Shown here: piece by piece, positions 1 to 7,092 of the stretch | Numbering within the stretch: position 1 is the first letter of the stretch | Layout of the letters: every line of letters begins with the position of its first letter | Assembly (NCBI GenBank): GCA_003482905.1 | Contig: DMXM01000027.1 | Span: forward strand, 42,247-52,935 | DNA from: Elusimicrobiota bacterium | GTDB lineage: Bacteria > Elusimicrobiota > Elusimicrobia > Elusimicrobiales > UBA9959 | Direction of reading: 5' to 3' | Length of the DNA stretch: 10,689 nt | Program-made: the position numbers and the translations under genes | The notes under the pieces: generated by a model | The model's input: only the letters and a program-made list of their open reading frames with translations | What the model was told of the DNA's origin: nothing | Database searches by the model: none

Positions 1-70
1 CCCCCCTTCCCCAAAGGGTGCGCAGGGCAATACCCCGGCCACCCCTCCGTTTTAGTTTATGCGTTAAAAG

Positions 71-99
71 ATAATAACGTTGTGTGAGAACGGTGTCAC
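71..99 (-). promoter_or_regulatory. Putative sigma-70-type promoter reading out of the window to the left
   Basis: On the minus strand GTGACA (99-94, five of six match TTGACA) is followed by exactly 17 bases and then TATTAT (76-71, five of six match TATAAT). Transcription would begin near 64 and run leftwards. A GGAGGGG run follows at 48-42 on that strand, but no ATG is visible before the window edge, so the gene or RNA it drives lies mostly outside. Evidence is motif spacing only. Confidence 0.45.
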
Positions 100-125
100 C
101 AAATAGTTGGAGGGGCCTGACGGGG

Positions 126-234
126 GGACCGGGTTAGCAAAAGCCTGTCGGAGGCCCGAGCTTGCATAAGCGCGAGGGCCGAGACGGGCAGGCGCGCGCA
201 CGGTGTGCGCGACGCCGGTTTTGCGTTCCGGTCC
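126..234. other. Highly structured GC-rich intergenic block (possible ncRNA or palindromic repeat), copy 1
   Basis: The stretch folds on paper into a three-way junction. The closing stem pairs GGACCGG (126-132) with CCGGTCC (228-234) and GCAAAA (137-142) with TTTTGC (219-224). Inside are two hairpins. One is 143-189: outer stem GCCTGTC/GACGGGC with one G-U pair, then GGCCC/GGGCC, then GCTT-GCAT-AAGC. The other is 191-216: GGCG/CGCC, then CGCGCAC-GGT-GTGCGCG, with one bulged base. A further small hairpin, GCAGG/CCTGC, follows at 240-256. The block lies downstream of queG, and the strand of any transcript is unknown. I do not recognise it as tmRNA, SRP RNA, RNase P RNA or a known riboswitch. 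It resembles the block at 7867-7975 in length and layout. The remainder of 1-291 shows no gene. Confidence 0.45.
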
Positions 235-291
235 ACCTGGCAGGCCCCGAACCTGCATTGGCGACACCCCGACGGGCCATACTTGCGGCTC

Positions 292-1143
292 TTATTTTTT
301 TATTGGTTCGAAGCCGGGGGCTGTTTGGCCGGGGGCTTTGTTCTGGGGGCAGGCTTCCTGGCAGAGGTCGCAGCCGTAGGCGAAGCCTTTGGCTTTTTCG
401 GCGATCCCGGCGGGAATGGGCAATTTGGCCTGGGTGGTCCAATAGGAGATACAAAGGCTCGGGTCCAGCTTGCCGTTCTTCAGGGCGCCCGTGGGGCAGG
501 CTTTGACGCACTGGTCGCAGCGCTCGCAGGAATCCTCAGAGGGGGTATCAGGCTTCAATTCAAAATTAAGAGCCATACCGCCGATAAAGAAATAACTCCC
601 CAGCTCGCGCGAAAGCAGCAGCGTGTTCTTCCCCCTGAAACCAATCCCCGCCAGGCGCCCCAGCTCCTTCTCCATCACCGGCGAAGTGTCGCAGAAGATC
701 TTACCGTCGGCCGCCGGGGATTCCTTCCTGATCTCCTCCAGCATGGCCGCCATTTTCTCTTTGACGGTCAGGTGGTAGTCGCGGCCTAAAACGTACCGGG
801 ATATTTTTGCGCCGGGCGCCGCCACCAGTTCCCGCTGGTTCGCCCACCGGCCCGAACCCGCCAGATACGCGGCCGGCGCCCCGGCTTTGGCCAGCTCCGC
901 GCCGTAGTCGCGGTCCGGCGTCCAGTACCTGAAAGCGCAGACCAGCACGGAACGCGCCTCGGCGTACCATTTTTTAATGTTCTTTCTTTTGAAAGGGTCC
1001 CGGTTAAGGTACCCCAGGCCGGAAGGCACCATGATAACGGCTTCCGAAAATCTCCTGAATTCCTCCAGGTCGGCCGCGCGCGCTATGCCGGCCGCGGACG
1101 CGCCCGCCGCCCTGGCTATAGCCTTCACGCGGAGAGCGTCCAT
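292..1143 (-). CDS. queG: Epoxyqueuosine reductase QueG, short form
   Basis: A cytoplasmic iron-sulfur, cobalamin-dependent enzyme of 283 residues that reduces epoxyqueuosine to queuosine in tRNAs with GUN anticodons, the last step of Q synthesis. The N-terminal cobalamin-binding part carries KISRYVLGRDYH (113-124) and CDTSPVMEKELGRLAGIGF (151-169), with the expected catalytic Asp at 152, followed by RGKNTLL. The ferredoxin-like part has the two-cluster cysteine pattern CERCDQCVKACPTGAL (206-221), Cys231 in CISYWT, and CDLCQEACPQNK (258-269). The protein stops soon after the second cluster, so the C-terminal HEAT-like extension of the approximately 380-residue E. coli form is missing. ATG 1143 overlaps the birA stop by one base (TGATG), which supports this start and translational coupling. 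It is the last gene of the nadC-birA-queG operon. tRNA-Asp(GUC) in this window is a potential substrate. The family is certain; the activity of the short form is inferred. Confidence 0.93.
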   Translation of the reverse strand: MDALRVKAIARAAGASAAGIARAADLEEFRRFSEAVIMVPSGLGYLNRDPFKRKNIKKWYAEARSVLVCAFRYWTPDRDYGAELAKAGAPAAYLAGSGRWANQRELVAAPGAKISRYVLGRDYHLTVKEKMAAMLEEIRKESPAADGKIFCDTSPVMEKELGRLAGIGFRGKNTLLLSRELGSYFFIGGMALNFELKPDTPSEDSCERCDQCVKACPTGALKNGKLDPSLCISYWTTQAKLPIPAGIAEKAKGFAYGCDLCQEACPQNKAPGQTAPGFEPIKK

Positions 1144-1754
1144 CAGGAGCTCTTGGCCTGGCTGGAGTATTCCCAGGCGGAATAGCGCAGCCAGAAAGTC
1201 TTGAAGAATTCCCGCAGGAAGTCTTCCCTGGAAACCTCGCCGCCCTTTATAGCCTTAACGCAGACGGCGGTATCCAGCTTTAAAGCATTGTTAAGATTCA
1301 CCCCAACGCCCAGCAGCAGCCAGCTGGCCTCCTGGTTGACGGAAGAAGACTCGGTAAGCACCCCGGCTATCTTAAACCACTTGCGGCGGCGCGGATGGTA
1401 AGCGAGAACGTCGTTGGGCTTTTTTATGCGGGTCTTAATATTGTACAGGCTGGTGATGGTCTCCGCTATCACCTCTCCGCTGAGCACGCTCAGGTCGGGC
1501 AGGAATTTTATGCCGGTCTCGGGTTTAAGCAGCAGCGTCATGTACAAACCGCCGGGACCGGACTCCCACTCACGGTCAAGCCGGCCGCGGCCGCCGGTCT
1601 GTACTTCGCTGAGCACCAAAGTCCTTTCGGCGGTGCCTTCCAGGGCCAGTTCGCGCGCCACGGCCTGCGTGGACTCCACCTCGTCCAGGCAGACTATTTT
1701 GCTTATGCCGGGCAATGCGTCAAGGTTCAGGTCCGCGGGGTTAGCTGTTTTCAT
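1143..1754 (-). CDS. birA: Biotin--[acetyl-CoA-carboxylase] ligase, monofunctional (catalytic domain only)
   Basis: This enzyme activates biotin to biotinyl-5'-AMP and transfers it to the lysine of biotin carboxyl carrier proteins in the cytoplasm. The 203 residues carry the ligase signature: EVESTQ (25-30), the nucleotide and biotin loop QTGGRGRLDREW (52-63), KKPNDVL (111-117), KIAGVLTE with the expected active-site Lys128, and LLLGVGVNLNN (146-156). There is no N-terminal winged-helix domain, so it should not act as a biotin-operon repressor as E. coli BirA does. The C-terminal SH3-like domain is short or absent. The usual KWPND reads KKPND here, a Trp-to-Lys change next to the active site. 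ATG 1754 overlaps the nadC stop in an ATGA arrangement and the stop overlaps the queG start, so this is the middle gene of a tight operon. Confidence 0.93.
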   Translation of the reverse strand: MKTANPADLNLDALPGISKIVCLDEVESTQAVARELALEGTAERTLVLSEVQTGGRGRLDREWESGPGGLYMTLLLKPETGIKFLPDLSVLSGEVIAETITSLYNIKTRIKKPNDVLAYHPRRRKWFKIAGVLTESSSVNQEASWLLLGVGVNLNNALKLDTAVCVKAIKGGEVSREDFLREFFKTFWLRYSAWEYSSQAKSS

Positions 1755-2599
1755 TTAGTTTTTACCTCAAAAGAGATGTCCAGCGGCTTGGCGCCGCTGG
1801 TGATAGAACCGACAGATATGCGGTCCGGGCCCAGCCTGGAATAGCGCGCGGCCTTCTTCAGGTCCACGCCGCCGGAGATCTCTATCTCCGGCCGCTTTCC
1901 CTTATAAGAGCGTATCAGGGCTATGGCTTTTTTCATGGCGGCATAGCCCATATTGTCCAGCATGATCACGTCCGCGCCCAAATGCAGAAAGGCCTTAAGC
2001 TGGGCCAGGCTTTGCACTTCCAATTCTATTTTAAGACCGGGCTTGGCGCGCCTCATGGCCTTTATGCGCCGGGCCAGCGCTTCGGCGCTGCCGCCGGCCA
2101 GGGCCACGTGGTTATCCTTTATCATGGCCATGTCGTACAGACCCAGGCGGTGGTTGCGGGCGCCGCCGCAGGCCGCGGCGTATTTCTCTATGGCGCGCAG
2201 GCCGGGCAGCGTTTTGCGTGTATCGTATATTTTTGTACGCGGGTGTTTGACTACCGCGGTGAAGAGGGCGGCCCTGGTGGCCACGCCGCTCATATGCTGC
2301 AGGAAATTAAGGGCCGTGCGTTCCGCCGTCAATATGGAGGCGGGTCCCTCTATCTTCATAAGGACGTCGCCTTTCTTAATGCGCGCGCCTTCTTTAACGG
2401 CTATTTTAACCCGGGAACCTTTGGCGGCCAGTTCGAACACGCGCCTTGCCACTTCCAGCCCGCAGACAATGCCTTTATCCTTGGCCCGCATTTCCCCGTA
2501 AAACCGCGTCCCCAAAGGCACAAAGAACCGGGTAGTAACGTCCCCGCTCCCAATGTCTTCCCTGAGGGCGGCCTTAATGACGGCATCAAATTCCTTCAC
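1751..2599 (-). CDS. nadC: Nicotinate-nucleotide diphosphorylase (carboxylating), quinolinate phosphoribosyltransferase
   Basis: It converts quinolinate and PRPP to nicotinate mononucleotide, CO2 and pyrophosphate in de novo NAD synthesis. All the family landmarks are present in order (numbered from TTG 2605): EDIGSGDVTT near residue 16, ERTALNFLQHMSG near 95, DTRKTLPGLR near 128 with the substrate-binding arginine region, CGGARNHR near 146, IKDNH near 162, ELEVQS near 194, MLDNM near 215 and SGGVD near 244. The length is normal. The open frame reaches TTG 2605, but no Shine-Dalgarno sequence precedes it. GTG 2599 is preferred because TAAAAT (2611-2606) ends six bases upstream, the same layout as at uvrB and the sigma gene. 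The next ATG is far inside. First gene of the nadC-birA-queG operon; nadA and nadB are not in the window. Confidence 0.95.
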   Translation of the reverse strand: MKEFDAVIKAALREDIGSGDVTTRFFVPLGTRFYGEMRAKDKGIVCGLEVARRVFELAAKGSRVKIAVKEGARIKKGDVLMKIEGPASILTAERTALNFLQHMSGVATRAALFTAVVKHPRTKIYDTRKTLPGLRAIEKYAAACGGARNHRLGLYDMAMIKDNHVALAGGSAEALARRIKAMRRAKPGLKIELEVQSLAQLKAFLHLGADVIMLDNMGYAAMKKAIALIRSYKGKRPEIEISGGVDLKKAARYSRLGPDRISVGSITSGAKPLDISFEVKTK

Positions 2600-2605
2600 C
2601 CCCAA

Positions 2606-2611
2606 ATTTTA
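2606..2611 (-). promoter_or_regulatory. Putative -10 element of the nadC operon
   Basis: TAAAAT on the minus strand matches TATAAT at five of six positions and is followed by six bases (TTGGGG) and then the GTG start of nadC. Initiation would fall at or next to the start codon, giving a leaderless message. No good -35 hexamer is visible at 17 bases, so the call rests on the -10 and on the repeated spacing seen at two other genes here. Confidence 0.4.
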
Positions 2612-2647
2612 CCATTTTCCACCCCCCAAACCCGGCAAAAAGGCAGT

Positions 2648-2675
2648 GTCCTCACAATGAGGGGCGTTGGAGGAC
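2648..2675. repeat. Small inverted repeat between the ORF6N gene and nadC
   Basis: GTCCTC (2648-2653) and GAGGAC (2670-2675) are perfectly complementary around a 16-base loop. An alternative, CCTCA-CAA-TGAGG, overlaps the left arm. On the minus strand a TTTTT run follows (2640-2636 region), so this may be a weak terminator for the ORF6N gene that separates it from the nadC operon. The stem is short, so confidence is low. Confidence 0.3.
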
Positions 2676-2710
2676 CGCATGGTAGCCAAGTCGGGTGCAA
2701 CTATCTCTAT

Positions 2711-3229
2711 TTAGCTTTTCTCCGGCTTGAAGCCTGGAACAGTTTTGGGACCGGTGTCGGAGACGGGATCCATAAGCAGGCGAATGGTTTCGAAAACACT
2801 GCGAAACTGGGAGTCATATTTCTTTTCTAGTTCAACCAGCTTCCGGGCCAGGTCTTTGTGTGAGGCCATCAACGAACGCAGCCGTACAAAGGCGCGCATG
2901 ATAAGGATATTCACCTCTATGGCACGTTCACTGTTAAGAACGCTGGAGAGCATGGCAACACCCTGCTCGGTGAAAGCGTTCGGCAGATGGCCGCCTAAGT
3001 ATTTAATGTGTGGTATCACACCTTGTGATACCAGCCAGGCGGCCTCTTCCTTTGTCAGCGGAACCATGAAATCCGGAGGGAACCGTTTAGGATTCCTGGC
3101 CACAGCCTGATTCAGCACCCTGGTCTCAATATCGTAAATAGAGGCCAGGTCGCGGTCCAGCATAATCTTATGTCCGCGAATTATCAGTATTTTGCTTTCA
3201 ATAATATCCAGCGGCATCAATGCTTTCAT
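2711..3229 (-). CDS. ORF6N-domain DNA-binding protein
   Basis: The 172-residue protein matches the ORF6N family: IIRGHKIMLDRDLASIY (16-32), LNQAVARNPKRFPPDFM (39-55) with LTKEE just after, then the strongly conserved NAFTEQGVAMLSSVLNSERA (84-103) and IMRAFVRLRS (110-119). A short charged coiled-coil-like helix follows (about 124-153), and the last 20 residues are probably disordered. ORF6N domains occur in phage and prophage proteins and as scattered chromosomal genes, and are thought to bind DNA; a precise role is not established. The ATG has a purine-rich AGGGGGG a few bases upstream, unlike its neighbours. It sits alone between uvrB and nadC on the same strand, with its own promoter and a palindrome beside it, which suggests a mobile cargo gene or autoregulated repressor. 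Not a KilA-N antirepressor proper; no partner toxin or phage gene is visible. Confidence 0.85.
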   Translation of the reverse strand: MKALMPLDIIESKILIIRGHKIMLDRDLASIYDIETRVLNQAVARNPKRFPPDFMVPLTKEEAAWLVSQGVIPHIKYLGGHLPNAFTEQGVAMLSSVLNSERAIEVNILIMRAFVRLRSLMASHKDLARKLVELEKKYDSQFRSVFETIRLLMDPVSDTGPKTVPGFKPEKS

Positions 3230-3261
3230 AATCCCCCCCTGCTTCCGAAATTACTGCGAAT

Positions 3262-3297
3262 ATAATAGCAGACCATCACGACACCGTAGTGTCGTGA
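3262..3297 (-). promoter_or_regulatory. Promoter and operator-like palindrome of the ORF6N gene
   Basis: A perfect 9-bp inverted repeat, TCACGACAC (3276-3284) and GTGTCGTGA (3289-3297), separated by CGTA, lies just upstream of an extended -10 on the minus strand (TGC 3270-3268, TATTAT 3267-3262). The palindrome covers where a -35 would be, so a bound dimer would block this promoter. No T-tract follows the hairpin on either strand, which argues against a uvrB terminator. The likely binder is the adjacent ORF6N protein, by position only. Confidence 0.5.
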
Positions 3298-3319
3298 AAA
3301 AAATGGGGTTTGGGGAAAT

Positions 3320-5332
3320 CTACCTCTTTTTGCGGGGGGTTTTGGTGCTTATGCCGGCCATTTCGCGCAGCTCAAGGAGGCGGTCGCGGAGTTCGGCGGC
3401 CAGTTCAAAGTTGAGATTGTCGGCGGCTTCTTTCATGCGGGCTTCTATTTCCGCCGCCATCGCCTTCATGCCGGACCTGGGCATGTTCTTGGGCAGCGGC
3501 TCGGCCACGGCCAGGCCCTGGCGCTTGGCCTGGGTGCGCAGTTCTTCGAACTCAACGAATTTCTTGATGATACTGCGCGGTTCTATATGGTTCTTCTTGT
3601 TATAAGCCACCTGTTTGGTGCGGCGGCGTTTCATCTCCGCCATCGCCCGCGCCATGGAACCGGTGATCCGGTCGGCGAAAAGTATAACCTCGCCGCAAAG
3701 GTTCCTGGCAGCGCGGCCGGAGATCTGTATCAGCGTAGTCTCGCTTCGCAGAAAGCCCTCGTTATCGGCGTTAAGGATGGCCACCAGCGTAACCTCGGGA
3801 ATATCCAGGCCTTCCCTCAGCAGATTAATACCAACCAGCGCGTCAAACTCTCCCTTTCTGAAAGCTCCAAGTATATCCAGCCGCTCCAGCGTATCCATGT
3901 CGGAATGCATATACCGCGCTTTCAGGCCCTTCTCGCCCAGGTAGGCGCTCAGGTCCTCGGCCGTCTTCTTGGTAAGCGTCAGCACCAGCGTGCGCTCTTT
4001 CTTGGCCGCTCGTTTCTCTATCTCAAGCGTCAGCGCCTTTATCTGGCCAGTCACCGGCAGTATGCTCACCTCGGGGTCCACCAGGCCGGTCGGCCTTATT
4101 ATCTGTTCCACAATGTCCGCTTTGGGGCAGGTAGCCAGCTCATAAGGCCCAGGCGTGGCGGAAACAAAAACGGTGGAAGGCCTTATAGCCTCGAACTCGT
4201 CGAACTTAAGCGGCCTGTTATCCAGCGCCGAAGGCAGCCTGAAGCCGAAATCCACCAAGGTCTGCTTGCGCGCGCGGTCACCGGCGTACATGCCGCGTAT
4301 CTGCGGCACCGTAACGTGGGACTCGTCCACAAAAAGCAGGAAATCTTTCTTAAAATAGTCGAACAGGCAATCAGGCCGCGTGCCCGGAGCGCGGTTGGCC
4401 AGGTGGCGCGCATAATTCTCCACGCCGTTGCAGTAGCCGGCCTGCCGTATCATCTCCAGGTCGTAGCGCACGCGCTGGTCCAGCCGCTGGGCCTCCAGCA
4501 GTTTGCCTTGTTTATTCAGTTCCGCCAGCCGCCCGGCCAGCTCGGCCTCTATGGCCCTGGCCGCCGTCTCTACCTCGCCGGTGGTAGTTACAAAATGCGT
4601 AGCCGGGAAAACCCAGATCTCGGGCAGTTCTTTTATTGTATCGCCGGTAAGCGGGTTTATTTCCTTTATAGACTCCACGGCGTCGCTCATTTCCACGCGC
4701 CAGGCCGTTTCCGCGTCGGCCGGGAAAATATCCAGGTGGGCGCCGCGCAGGCGGAATGTGCCGCGGGAGAATTCCATCTCGTTACGCTCGTAATTGATCT
4801 TCACCAGTATGCGCGTCAGTTCCTTCCTGTCCAACCGCTGCCCTTTCTTGATATTAACGCACATCTCCGAGAAATTCTCCGGCGAGCCTATGTTGTAGAT
4901 GCAGGAAACCGAAGCCACCACAATGGTGTCCGGCCTGGTCAGTATTGAGGTGGTGGCTTTCAGGCGCAGCTTGTCTATATGGTCGTTTATGGAAGCGTCC
5001 TTTTCTATATAGGTGTCGCTGGCCGGGATATACGCTTCGGGCTGGTAATAGTCGTAATAGGAAACAAAATATTCCACGGCGTTGTCGGGGAAAAAGGTCT
5101 TGAATTCCGAGTACAGCTGCGCGGCCAGAACCTTGTTGGGGGAAATAATAAGGGCCGGGCGCTGCAGGCGCTCTATCATGGCGGCGATGGTGAAAGTTTT
5201 ACCGGAACCCGTTACGCCCAGCAAAGTCTGATTGGCCTTGCCCGCCTTGATGCCGGCGCAAAGCGCGTCCAGCGCCGCCGGCTGGTCGCCGGAGGGCTTA
5301 AACGGGGCCACTAGTTTGAATCTGCCTGCCAT
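3320..5332 (-). CDS. uvrB: Excinuclease ABC subunit B
   Basis: UvrB is the damage-verifying helicase-like subunit of UvrABC. It is loaded by UvrA and then recruits UvrC for incision. The 670 residues are full length (E. coli 673). Visible are Walker A GVTGSGKT (39-46); the beta-hairpin region with YYDYYQPEAYIP (92-103) that locks the DNA strand; the Walker B box VDESH (335-339); FVSATPGPYEL (389-399); INLLREGLDIPEV (502-514); the arginine-finger motif QISGRAARN (536-544); and a C-terminal UVR domain (about 625-660) that contacts UvrC. The usual LDADKEGFLRS reads LNADNEGFLRS (520-530), a mild departure. ATG 5332 has no Shine-Dalgarno sequence; TAGAAT ends six bases upstream, pointing to a leaderless message. 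uvrA and uvrC are not nearby. It is transcribed divergently from the IspH gene and ends 90 bases before the ORF6N gene. Confidence 0.97.
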   Translation of the reverse strand: MAGRFKLVAPFKPSGDQPAALDALCAGIKAGKANQTLLGVTGSGKTFTIAAMIERLQRPALIISPNKVLAAQLYSEFKTFFPDNAVEYFVSYYDYYQPEAYIPASDTYIEKDASINDHIDKLRLKATTSILTRPDTIVVASVSCIYNIGSPENFSEMCVNIKKGQRLDRKELTRILVKINYERNEMEFSRGTFRLRGAHLDIFPADAETAWRVEMSDAVESIKEINPLTGDTIKELPEIWVFPATHFVTTTGEVETAARAIEAELAGRLAELNKQGKLLEAQRLDQRVRYDLEMIRQAGYCNGVENYARHLANRAPGTRPDCLFDYFKKDFLLFVDESHVTVPQIRGMYAGDRARKQTLVDFGFRLPSALDNRPLKFDEFEAIRPSTVFVSATPGPYELATCPKADIVEQIIRPTGLVDPEVSILPVTGQIKALTLEIEKRAAKKERTLVLTLTKKTAEDLSAYLGEKGLKARYMHSDMDTLERLDILGAFRKGEFDALVGINLLREGLDIPEVTLVAILNADNEGFLRSETTLIQISGRAARNLCGEVILFADRITGSMARAMAEMKRRRTKQVAYNKKNHIEPRSIIKKFVEFEELRTQAKRQGLAVAEPLPKNMPRSGMKAMAAEIEARMKEAADNLNFELAAELRDRLLELREMAGISTKTPRKKR

Positions 5333-5376
5333 ACAAAGATTCTACCAATTTAGAAAATGATAGAATTGGAGCCGTA
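5333..5376. promoter_or_regulatory. Divergent promoter region uvrB / ispH
   Basis: This 44-base AT-rich gap serves both genes. On the minus strand TAGAAT (5344-5339) ends six bases before the uvrB ATG. On the plus strand another TAGAAT (5361-5366) ends ten bases before the IspH ATG, with GGAG (5368-5371) as its Shine-Dalgarno sequence. CCAATT (5345-5350) and AATTGG (5364-5369) form an inverted repeat around the centre and overlap both -10 elements. No clear TTGACA-like -35 is visible for either gene. Simultaneous initiation in both directions looks sterically unlikely, so the two promoters may compete. Confidence 0.45.
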
Positions 5377-7092
5377 ATGGGAGAAAGAATACAGATAACG
5401 GTGGCCAAAAGCGCGGGGTTCTGCCCTGGCGTCAAGAACGCCATAGACAAGGTGCTGGAACTGGCCAAGCACAGCCAAAAGCACATTTACACCCTGGGGC
5501 CGCTCATCCACAATAAGCAGGTCATTGAAACCCTTAAAGAAAAGAATATCAACGCCGTAAATTCCGTGGACGAGATAAAGGACAAGAACGCCATTCTCGT
5601 TATCCGCGCCCACGGCATACCGCCGGAAGAGGAGGCAGCGCTGCGCTCCCACGGCATGGAGGTGGTGGACGCCACCTGCCCGCTGGTAAAGCACGTGCAG
5701 GAGAACATCCGTGAGCACGCGCAGAAAGGCTACGCCACCATAATAGTGGGCGACCGGGACCACGCCGAAGTTATCGGCCTGATGGGCTATACCCAGGGCA
5801 AGGGCTACGTAGTGAACGGGCCAGAAGAGATAAAAGACCTGCCGCGCCTGGAAAAAGCCAATATAGTGGCCCAGACCACCCAGGAAGGCCATGTGTTCCT
5901 GGCCGCGGCCGATGAGGCCCGCAAGATCGCCCGCGAACTGGCCGTCTCCAACACCATCTGCAACCCCACCCGCCAGCGCCAGAAAGAAACCGTGGAGCTT
6001 TCCAGGGATTCAGACCTGGTTATAGTGGTAGGCGGCAAAAACTCGGCCAATACCGCGCGCCTTTTCCAGATCTGCGAGCGGCTGGCAAAAAAGACCGTGC
6101 ACATAGAGAAAGAGGACGAGCTTAAAGCCGCCCTGTTCGAGGGCGCCTCAAAGATATTCATTACCGCTGGCGCGTCCACGCCGTCCTGGATGATAGAGAA
6201 GGTGCTTGAAAAGGCGCGCGAGCTGGCGGGCAGGGCCGAAAGCCCGCTGCTGGAGAAGCTGGCCTTCGGCTGGAAACTACTGGTGACGGGTTCGCTTTAC
6301 ACCGCGGTGGCGGCGGCCTCGCTGACCTATGTCTGCATGAAACTGGAAGGCGCCCCGGTCTCCGGGAAATTCCTGCTGATGGCCGGGCTGTTCGCCTTCA
6401 GCCTGCACATAGCCAACCGCGCCGTGGAAAAAGGCGCCGCAGCCCCGGACCGGGCGCGCAAACTGCTTTTTGTGGATTACCGCGCGCAGTCGCGCTTTAC
6501 GGCCATGCTCTGCGGGGCGCTGGCGATATTCCTTTCGGCCGCCCTTGGCTGGAAAGTTTTCCTGACGGCCGCTTTCTTCTGGTCCGCCGGCATGCTCTAC
6601 CCGTATAAGCTGCCGCTCGGCTTCGAGAAGTTCGGTAATTTCCCCGCCTCCAAGGATATTCTGACGGCACTGGGCTGGGCCTTCATGTGCGCCTACGCGC
6701 CGGGGCTGTGGCACGGCGGGGCGCTCAGCAATTCCACGCAATTGGCCGTCTTCTTCGCTTTTTTACTGGTATTCACGCGTTCGGTGCTGTTCGGCGTAAG
6801 CCACGCGCACAGCGACATGATAGTAGGCAATGAGAATTTTTACAAGGCGGCGGGGCCCAGGCTTACGTATTTCACGCTGTTCGCCATATTCATACTGCTG
6901 TCGGCCATACTTATCTCGCTTAAAGGCGCGGGCTGGAAGCCGGAACTGGCCGCTTCGCTGCTGACGGGCATGCTGTATTACCTGGGCCTCATGCTCTTCT
7001 TCTGCTTCAGCCGCATCCCCGAACGCATAACTGCCGAAACCCTGATAGACACTCAATTCCTCATCCTCGCCGCCCTGGCCTGGAAAGCTTAA
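5377..7092 (+). CDS. ispH: IspH (HMBPP reductase) fused to a C-terminal UbiA-like membrane domain
   Basis: Residues 1-283 are a complete 4-hydroxy-3-methylbut-2-enyl diphosphate reductase, the last MEP-pathway step giving IPP and DMAPP. The three [4Fe-4S] cysteines are present (Cys16 in GFCPGVK, Cys101 in DATCPLVK, Cys195 in TICNPTRQRQ). So are the substrate residues His45 (GPLIHN), His79 (RAHG), His129 and Glu131 (RDHAEV), Thr168 (QTTQ), the GGKNSANT loop (219-226) and the AGAST serine near 267. IspH normally ends about here. This protein continues for about 290 residues with eight or nine hydrophobic helices (about 298-319, 331-346, 373-390, 394-408, 428-444, 455-474, 498-516, 525-545, 556-570). 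The tail resembles UbiA-type prenyltransferases: NRAVEKGAAAPDR (347-359) where the first Asp-rich motif should be, FPASKDILTALGWAF (422-436), and HSDMIVGNENFYKAAG (478-493) at the second. Several acidic residues are replaced, so prenyl transfer may be altered or lost. ATG 5377 follows GGAG at five bases. The domain 1 call is certain; the domain 2 family is inferred. Confidence 0.92.
   Translation: MGERIQITVAKSAGFCPGVKNAIDKVLELAKHSQKHIYTLGPLIHNKQVIETLKEKNINAVNSVDEIKDKNAILVIRAHGIPPEEEAALRSHGMEVVDATCPLVKHVQENIREHAQKGYATIIVGDRDHAEVIGLMGYTQGKGYVVNGPEEIKDLPRLEKANIVAQTTQEGHVFLAAADEARKIARELAVSNTICNPTRQRQKETVELSRDSDLVIVVGGKNSANTARLFQICERLAKKTVHIEKEDELKAALFEGASKIFITAGASTPSWMIEKVLEKARELAGRAESPLLEKLAFGWKLLVTGSLYTAVAAASLTYVCMKLEGAPVSGKFLLMAGLFAFSLHIANRAVEKGAAAPDRARKLLFVDYRAQSRFTAMLCGALAIFLSAALGWKVFLTAAFFWSAGMLYPYKLPLGFEKFGNFPASKDILTALGWAFMCAYAPGLWHGGALSNSTQLAVFFAFLLVFTRSVLFGVSHAHSDMIVGNENFYKAAGPRLTYFTLFAIFILLSAILISLKGAGWKPELAASLLTGMLYYLGLMLFFCFSRIPERITAETLIDTQFLILAALAWKA

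Noticed and set aside
134..511. Minus-strand 125-codon frame over the structured block and the queG 3' end
   Set aside because: Overlaps the real queG frame, and its composition reflects GC-rich hairpins. It was useful only because its antisense reading resembles that of the second block.
1982..2830. Plus-strand frame of 282 codons
   Set aside because: Antisense to nadC and the end of the ORF6N gene; no start context and no domain.
3276..3297. Palindrome read as a uvrB terminator
   Set aside because: No T-tract follows the stem in the uvrB direction; the T-run precedes it. Its position over the ORF6N promoter fits an operator better.
3587..4948. Long plus-strand open frame of 453 codons
   Set aside because: It lies wholly antisense to uvrB, whose motifs are unmistakable. 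The translation has no recognisable domain and is rich in Arg, His and Gly, as expected of a shadow frame in GC-rich DNA.
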